In this document: one piece after another, positions 57,681 through 64,000 of the stretch | Numbering within the stretch: position 1 is the first letter of the stretch | How the letters are laid out: every line of letters starts with the position of its first letter | NCBI GenBank assembly: GCA_902702965.1 | Contig: CACRXP010000185.1 | Coordinates: 73,171 to 137,170 of the forward strand | Origin: Spirometra erinaceieuropaei | Taxonomy: Eukaryota; Platyhelminthes; Cestoda; Diphyllobothriidea; Diphyllobothriidae | Length of the DNA stretch: 64,000 bases | Direction of reading: 5' to 3' | The notes under the pieces: model-generated | Told to the model about the DNA's origin: nothing | What the model saw: the letters and a program-made list of their open reading frames with translations, nothing else | Databases searched by the model: none | Position numbers and translations under genes: made by a program

Positions 57681-58951
57681 GATATAGACGGTGGTGGGAG
57701 GATCGTTCACTGATCAGGTAAGGGGACATCCTCGTCGACAGTAGTTGAGTTCCAGGATCCTCAACGTAAACTTTGGAAGGCCATTCTGCAATGCATTACG
57801 GGTTGGAATGATTTGTTTAAATGCTGAGAGGACAGCCCCGTGTGTCGATGAGGACGGCCGGTGTCCCTCCCTCTACAAATTCTGACGATCACTCTATCGT
57901 CGCCCACTGAAATACTCTTTTTCCCTACCTTTCCATGTCATCATTCCAGCACGACCCTTTCTTGCAGTCGTCCACGGTGTTGGTAGTCAAACGGATATAG
58001 TGAAGCCATCATCTACTTCCGGCGGATCGTCTTTACACATGACATCATTCTTCTTCGCATTATTTTACACCATTTTACGATCCAGTCTACTTATTTACTG
58101 CAGTACGGACTTTATGTACGGCATTCACTTTTCCTTTCAGTGTGTTTGGTTAGATGTTCAGTGACTTAGTTCCGCTCATTTTTAGGTCGAGATATATCCC
58201 TAGTGCTCTACATTGTACCGCGTATGCTCTCCTTGACATCCTCGGTCAATACAAGTCGTTCGAACCCTGCTAAAGAAAAAGACTGCTTCCTGTGGAAATT
58301 TTCACATTTCCCACAGTCTACACTAAGAAAATGATTGCAAATTCCCTGGGTTACTACGGCAACCTCCATCTGAACTATTCGGTCAGCCTCCCGCAGCCCT
58401 AATCAAGGTCGATGTATTAGTTTAACTCTTTTTTAACCTTTCTGATGCACAATGCTTTGTCATTTTCTGACAAAAGAATGTCAAGGCTACCAAGAACTAA
58501 TGGAAGTAGGACACGTACAGAGCGGGTTTACCTGGCCTGGTTAAATAAAAGACCTTCAAATAAAAGATGGCTGATTTCAAACCCCGTCCATGGATAAAAT
58601 TCTGGTCGTTGAAATCTCTTTCTACCCTTGTTTGATTCATCCATAGCATTTCTTTTCAAGGGGCATCTCATTAGATATTTCCAAAGTCTTCTCGTGGGCT
58701 ACTACGGGCATGCCGATGGCGTAAGGATGACTCCACAACCAATCCAGTTCATCCGAGGGAGCATGCGTATCCAGTTTCCTCCAATCATACGATTTAATTC
58801 TTATAACAGTTCTGATGAGTGAGACGTATATTTACAGATTACCTCAGTAAATCACAAAAGCCTGATAGTTTATCACACATGTAAGGGACGTATCCGTATG
58901 AATGCAAACACCAATCGGAAAGTGGAGGTTGAACTTCAATCAAGAGCTGCA
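57681..58951. other. No recognised gene
   Basis: No supported feature; a 64-codon frame at 58628-58822 is unremarkable. Confidence 0.35.
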
Positions 58952-59033
58952 TTAAAACAAAATGCTATTGAGGAGAAGATCATCCACACTGTCTTCCTCG
59001 TTGTCGTTATTAGCAGTACTAATTGAATCAAAG
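58952..59033 (-). CDS. Speculative acidic C-terminal exon
   Basis: After a possible acceptor (CATCGTCATCTGCTAG) the minus strand encodes DSISTANNDNEEDSVDD, then LLLNSILF, and stops with TAA. Such acidic, serine-rich tails are common at protein ends. The case rests only on the acceptor and the composition. It lies 0.8 kb downstream of the kinase exon on the same strand and could be an alternative end or chance. Confidence 0.12.
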
Positions 59034-59462
59034 CTAGCAGATGACGATGTACAAAAATATGTTAGGAATGGCAAATAGAGAAGAGAGGACGGGAAGTAGA
59101 GGTTTGGGACTGTTGTATATGTCACTGTGTCGCATGTAAGATTTTTCAAATGCTGACCAGCAATTGGCTGCAACAGAGACCGCGACTAGACGACCGCTGG
59201 TTGATTGGTGCTATCAGAACAAAAACATCTCCGAGCTGGGTCAGTTAACGATCTGCGTTTGCATTCAAAAGAAAGTGTGGAGTGTGGAGCTCGGGGGAGA
59301 GCGGGGGGTGAGGACTAGGGACGTTTTGTTTTAAAATCGAAGCCCTTCTATGGAACTGACGTCCAGAGGGCAGCCTGCAGCCTAGGTGACATGCGATTTG
59401 CTCTGGTTGTGGCAAAAGAATTTAGGCTGCGCGAAAGTCAGATTTGAGCAAGGAGGCAGACA

Positions 59463-59844
59463 NNNNNNNNNNNNNNNNNNNNNNNNNNNNNNNNNNNNNN
59501 NNNNNNNNNNNNNNNNNNNNNNNNNNNNNNNNNNNNNNNNNNNNNNNNNNNNNNNNNNNNNNNNNNNNNNNNNNNNNNNNNNNNNNNNNNNNNNNNNNNN
59601 NNNNNNNNNNNNNNNNNNNNNNNNNNNNNNNNNNNNNNNNNNNNNNNNNNNNNNNNNNNNNNNNNNNNNNNNNNNNNNNNNNNNNNNNNNNNNNNNNNNN
59701 NNNNNNNNNNNNNNNNNNNNNNNNNNNNNNNNNNNNNNNNNNNNNNNNNNNNNNNNNNNNNNNNNNNNNNNNNNNNNNNNNNNNNNNNNNNNNNNNNNNN
59801 NNNNNNNNNNNNNNNNNNNNNNNNNNNNNNNNNNNNNNNNNNNN
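59463..59844. other. Assembly gap (N)
   Basis: A run of N beginning 12 bp past the kinase stop codon. It conceals most of the expected 3-prime untranslated region. Confidence 0.99.
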
Positions 59845-59856
59845 ACTGAGTGTTCT

Positions 59857-59982
59857 TCAAAAGTCGGCAAATTCGATTTCATATTGCATAGACTTTGCCT
59901 GCGGCAGAATCTCCTCGGGGTAGTCGTCGAAATTGGAGGTATCCGTGGCGTCCAGCACCGAGGGGACAAACTGAGGGACAAC
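59857..59982 (-). CDS. C-terminal coding exon of a PKA/PKG-type AGC protein kinase
   Basis: The exon starts after GGTTTTTAG, a good splice acceptor, and encodes 41 residues ending in TGA. It reads VVPQFVPSVLDATDTSNFDD, then YPEEILPQAKSMQYEIEFADF. The block DTSNFDDY is the active-site tether of the C-tail in cAMP- and cGMP-dependent kinases. The final FADF matches the FxxF hydrophobic motif at the very end of PKA (FxEF), which docks on the kinase N-lobe. Length from the exon start to the stop equals the last 41 residues of PKA. The FVPSV...TDTSNFD context is nearer to PKG, whose end (GWDxDF) differs. The catalytic exons are not in view, so the paralogue is undecided. No lesions are seen. Confidence 0.8.
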   Translation of the reverse strand, partial: VVPQFVPSVLDATDTSNFDDYPEEILPQAKSMQYEIEFADF

Positions 59983-59984
59983 CT

Positions 59985-60889
59985 AAAAACCAAGCCGGAG
60001 TTCAGACCCCCGTTTTACGGAGTTTCTTATAAAACCTTCTGTCCACCTGATTCGCTTTAAATAGAAAAGCAAAGGAAACAATTCTGATATACGCAAGGAA
60101 AAAATTCTACGCGACGACCGTACCCCAACGACTTTGCAAACGGTCAGAAATGGTCATCGTAGTATCTCTTGTCATTGCCGGCATTATTTTTCGCATAAAT
60201 TACTGGTCGCTATGCGATTGTCTGCGAGGGCTGTAGACTGAGTCCTGTGGGGACAATGAGACTGACATAAGCTGACCTGTGAACTCCTCCCCACTATAGT
60301 TAAACAGCCAACTGTTTGAATGACTCACTATACGGGGACCTAGCACATGCGAGGCGTCTCGGTGACAACGTCTTAACATCCGTCTTCGGTCAAATATTTC
60401 GACTTTCACCTTCCCACCCTAAGCAAAGCATAAGTGCTGTGCCTAATATTCGTCTGGAACTTTGCGACATTCTTAGTTGCTCGTGTCTCACAATACGGGG
60501 TAAACTCCTCTACTTCCCCTGACTTACGTGTTACTTACGTTATTTTCGTAGTTGTTTTAATACCTAATTGTGTCAGCACATGTTTGGTTATAACAGTTCA
60601 AATGATACAGAATCCGCTGCAAGAAATAATCCTTTGGAAGAGAAAAGGTCCGTCTCACGGACAAGGTTAGCACGCTTCGGATGATAGAAGAGAAGACTTT
60701 ATGCAATCCAAACAGACGTGAGTTTTCTTCCACGCAGAGAGCATCAGTCATAATGACGGTATCTTTCGTTTCTCTCAAAACACGCACTGTAAAATCACAG
60801 TCTTATTTTGAGAGCTTGTGTCGGCACTTCGACATTTCTCCACATATGCTTATCTCTGTGAAGCCCCTGGGACTTTGTTAAACCAAGTA
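59985..60889. other. Probable intron of the kinase gene, no further exon seen
   Basis: This DNA lies upstream of the kinase exon on the minus strand. I looked for the preceding kinase exon (WF...DW motif) and did not find it. Frames here match nothing. Confidence 0.35.
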
Positions 60890-61320
60890 CGGCTAGATCG
60901 CAGTTGGTAGCCAGGAATGGGGAAGTGGACGGCGACCTTAGCCCTTATCCTAACCTTAACCCTAGCCCTAACCTTAACCTTAAACGTCAACCGTTAACCC
61001 CAACGGCAACCTTAACCCTAACCCTAACCTAAATCGCAACCGTAGGCTTTAGACACAGCACTAACTTTAAAACCCAACCGTAATACTGAAACCTAATCGT
61101 AAATTCAAACCCTAACCGTAGCCCGAAAACCTAAGCCTAAATGGCATAACCCTGACCCGAAAATCGGACACCAATAACCGGTACCCTAGTCCTAACCTCA
61201 AACGTAAAACGAAAACCAAATGGGTCAGATGTGATTATGCAGCTCCACACAAAAGCCCCAGTAAACTAACCCCCCAGCCACCTGTAATACGGGGCCTGGC
61301 TACCAACTGCGATCTAGCCG
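60890..61320 (-). mobile_element. Inverted-repeat element T2 with telomere-like interior
   Basis: Perfect 26-bp terminal inverted repeats: CGGCTAGATCGCAGTTGGTA... at the left and its exact complement at 61295-61320. The interior from 60940 to about 61200 is CCCTAACCTTAACCC-like, then decays. The reversed element aligns with T1 from end to end, including the non-repetitive CAGCCACCTGTAATACGGGG and AAATGGGTCAGATGTGATTA blocks. No coding capacity. Confidence 0.85.
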
Positions 61321-63193
61321 CCAGTACTGCTTAATCTAAACGTGAACTTCTCGCTCGCTTTCTGCTTCGTGGTCCAATGTTTCGTTCAATGTGAAAAACG
61401 CGTTCAAGTATTTAAGCTCTGGAGCTCTAATCTGGGGCACTGAAGTTAGCTAGACAGTAGAAGAAGAGATAGTAGCATGCTCCACCTCGCAATCAGATCG
61501 TGTGCGACCCTTCTAAGCCGGTAGGTACTTCCGACAACAAAGCCGGGGGGGAAGTCATCCCGGCTTCCCTTACTTTCATCGGTACGCCTTCTGCACACCC
61601 TTTTATCCCCTCGGGTCCGTTTTTCAGTTTATCCTGCGAGCACCGCCCTCAAAAATTAATCGAACTTAAATATTCCCTTGTTAGGCTATCCTCTGTCTGA
61701 TATAGTCAGCAAATCAAAAACACGTTTAATTTTTCTAAAAAATTGACATGCTGCGTATGTCAATGGGGGGGGGGTGAACCTTTTTATCTAGCTGAAGTGG
61801 CGATAGTCTATATTTTAACGAAGATTTTTTTAATTGCCTAGAAATAAACCCTTCAGAGCAAGGCTTTCAAACTCAGTTCGTAAGTTAATGCATGAACATT
61901 CGACCTAAAATCCGTCAGCTACTGGAGAATAACCGCGAAATACTCACAAGCTACCAACAGGTAGACAGAAGTGTACGAATTCTAAGTGCTTTAGCATACT
62001 GGAAGCACGGATACTGACTAAAAATCCCAGACAGGCGTGGTTGGCCAAGCTTGTGCAGCCGCATGACACAGTTGCCAGGGTTTCGGCCTATCGCCGGGTC
62101 CCCAACGTTCGCCAGGTGCTTTCTGGCATATCAACTCCAGTTCCAATGCTGCCTTGTTTGATTTTCGTACGAAATCAATACTCCAGAAGGGAGTAAATTC
62201 CTCATAACTCAGTCGCACGAAAAATTCAGCTGCTTCAAGTGCTAATATCCCTCAGACCGCATTCGTCTCCGCATGAGGGCGGCATTAATAATAATAATTG
62301 TATATGATGCCAGTTTACAGGCATTGTCCCCTCATACGCTTCAACGATGAACCGCGATCGCTAGGACTTTGTCAAAGTTCTGAATCCCTTGACCAACCGT
62401 TTCTGTCGATACGCATAAACGAATGGCGCCGGACGTCCACACAACTATCAGGATGACTCATGGCACGGCCGGACTCTTAGAGCTGGACACTTTCGTTTAC
62501 TTTTGGGTCGGGTCGGGCTGCCTCCTCGCCCGCACCCGTCGAGGCTAAATGTGCGCACGTAGGCGCCCGTGCAACCGAGGCTGCCGGCTACGCATCACAT
62601 AAACAGCCCCCCCCCCCCAGGATGCGTTGTGTTCGTACGCGGCCGCCGAATGCAAAAGGTGCGCGGCTGAAGCAGGTCCATCGTCGCATCAAGCTGGGGG
62701 GGGGGGGGATCTGCACGTGATAGTTTGTCAGAAAAACAAGTTGATGGCGGGCGCTAGCCCATGAGGTCAGTGCTGGGCCGTACGTGACTTCGAGCATAGT
62801 GACGGAGGCATGATCTGCCCATGACCGCGCCCTTCTCGCTTCCCCTGTCCTCAGTTCGCCTTGTTAGGAGAAGACCAAGGCAGCTGGAGGTCGATTTAGG
62901 TGCAGTGGCTAGCCTAACAACAGACCCCTCTCTGCACCTGCCTTAACATGATGGGCTCCTGCCTACTGGCCGAAATCAACCCACACGCACACATGTTCAT
63001 CTGCCTAAAACTCATATTCAGTGGTTCAAGAAGTCTCAGTGGTTATCCGGAGGTGGTTTCTGTCCTCTACGTGGTCTCGTGGCTTTGACAATAAGAGCTG
63101 GACAGCAGGTGGGCCGGGGGGGGAAGGGGGGGACGAAAGTAGGCAATAGCTAGACTGTTGTGGAGACTGGGGAAATGATATAGCCCGCACCCA
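61321..63193. other. No recognised gene; several homopolymer runs
   Basis: G- or C-runs occur near 61765, 62608, 62696 and 63117. A minus-strand 66-codon frame at 62018-62218 has no recognised domain. Confidence 0.35.
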
Positions 63194-63963
63194 CGGTGAG
63201 TGACAGATCGATTTCGATCGATCGTTTTCGATTAGGAAGCATGCATTTTTACCAATGATTTTCGATGGTCTTGCAAATTCAAATATGTTTCATAAAAAGC
63301 ACGAACAAAAATATGCTTTCTTTCATTCGTTTGATAGAGAATTACGTCATATTTACACTTCATACTCGAAAAGGTAGTATAATAAGGCTTTAAAATTTTT
63401 TTAATTATGAGGTTTTTTAGACCGGGCAATGTCCATTCATATAGCAAAATTTTATGGACTCTATGCGGTATCTTTTAAGAGGCATAGAAGAATATGTCAT
63501 TTTCTTTATGCAGAACGCATGCACCATGTAGGCTGCAATCAGTATGCGCCAGCGCAACGACTGATTAGGCTCCAAATTATTCGGTAACTAGAAAACTGTT
63601 TTAAATCCTAGTTATACTCCTTATCCGAGTGCAAAATATAAACATGACGTGATTTTCTATGAGACGATTGAAAGAAAGCATAGTCCTATTCGTGGATTTT
63701 ATAAAATATAGTTGAATTTGCAAGACTACTGTAAATCAATGTGAAAAGTGCATACTACTTAAGTAGTCATTTTTTTACTGAGCATGGTTTCTGCAGAAGA
63801 TTGAAAAGTAGTGTATTCAAAAGCTGGCATCCTGCCGAGTCGGAAATATAATAGGATTATGCCACAAGATGATCAGTTTTGCAACTGCGCCTAAGTAATC
63901 CTTCCTAATCGAAAACGAATTTCAGAATTTCAGCCAACATTTCATGAGATCGGTCACTTACTG
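63194..63963. mobile_element. Palindromic MITE, subfamily B, copy B4, left arm internally deleted
   Basis: The right end GATCGGTCACTTACTG with TA at 63964-63965 is intact, and the right arm and centre align with B1. At the left, CGGTGAGTGACAGATCGA runs within about 45 bp into AAGCATGCATTTTTACC, so some 190 bp of the left arm is missing. The junction contains a run of GATCGATCGTTTTCGATT. Confidence 0.75.
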
Positions 63964-64000
63964 TACATGCAGGCAGCAACAATGCGCATATCCTACGTGA

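Noticed and set aside
60000..64000. Upstream exons of the AGC kinase
   Set aside because: I searched by eye for the WF...DW and earlier kinase motifs on the minus strand and found none.
1..64000. CRISPR arrays, rRNA genes, prokaryotic operons or phage
   Set aside because: No evenly spaced short repeats, no rRNA-like blocks, and no closely packed genes with ribosome binding sites were seen.

Overview
The window looks like repeat-dominated intergenic or intronic DNA from a large animal genome. Two runs of N are assembly gaps. There are no operons or ribosome binding sites, and few long reading frames. Almost every recognisable feature is a decayed mobile element: Penelope-like retroelements with GIY-YIG endonuclease and hammerhead-type ribozyme motifs, a PIF1-type Helitron, a gypsy-like integrase relic, tRNA-derived SINEs, and several families of short inverted-repeat elements. 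Degenerate TTAGGG-like arrays and abundant Penelope elements would suit a flatworm (a tapeworm is my guess), but nothing visible fixes the species.

Layout. 0-8 kb: a short tandem repeat, an inverted-repeat element here called K1, a gypsy integrase relic, a SINE split by a 1-kb palindromic element, a minus-strand Penelope relic, and diverged repeats. 8-9 kb: a G/T-rich tract. 10.8-20 kb: more SINEs and palindromic elements, intact at 11.1, 14.1 and 16.4 kb, and broken inside a duplicated mosaic at 18.1-20.1 kb. 20.6-26.3 kb: two plus-strand Penelope C-terminal relics, each followed by a conserved hairpin, flanking a three-fold tandem duplication that contains the first gap. 27-34 kb: largely unrecognised DNA with a duplicated block at 32 kb. 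34.4-37.8 kb: a Helitron with both termini preserved and a broken RepHel frame. 38-42 kb: two more palindromic elements and SINE pieces. 45.4-47.3 kb: elements K3 and T1 carrying telomere-like repeats, and a candidate exon. 49.3-54.7 kb: a tandem repeat, a dispersed direct repeat, head-to-head hammerhead motifs, and K2. 56-61 kb: SINEs, the last coding exon of an AGC protein kinase, and T2. 63.2-64 kb: another palindromic element.

The most convincing host coding sequence is 59857-59982 on the minus strand: a 41-residue carboxy-terminal exon of a PKA/PKG-type kinase, just beside the second gap. A second possible host exon lies at 45819-46031, also minus. The most unusual structures are a family of near-palindromic elements of about 950-1000 bp with CAGT ends and TA target sites, and a small inverted-repeat element (T1/T2) whose interior is decayed telomere-like repeat. 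All calls were made by eye. Percent identities, family names and ages would need alignment.
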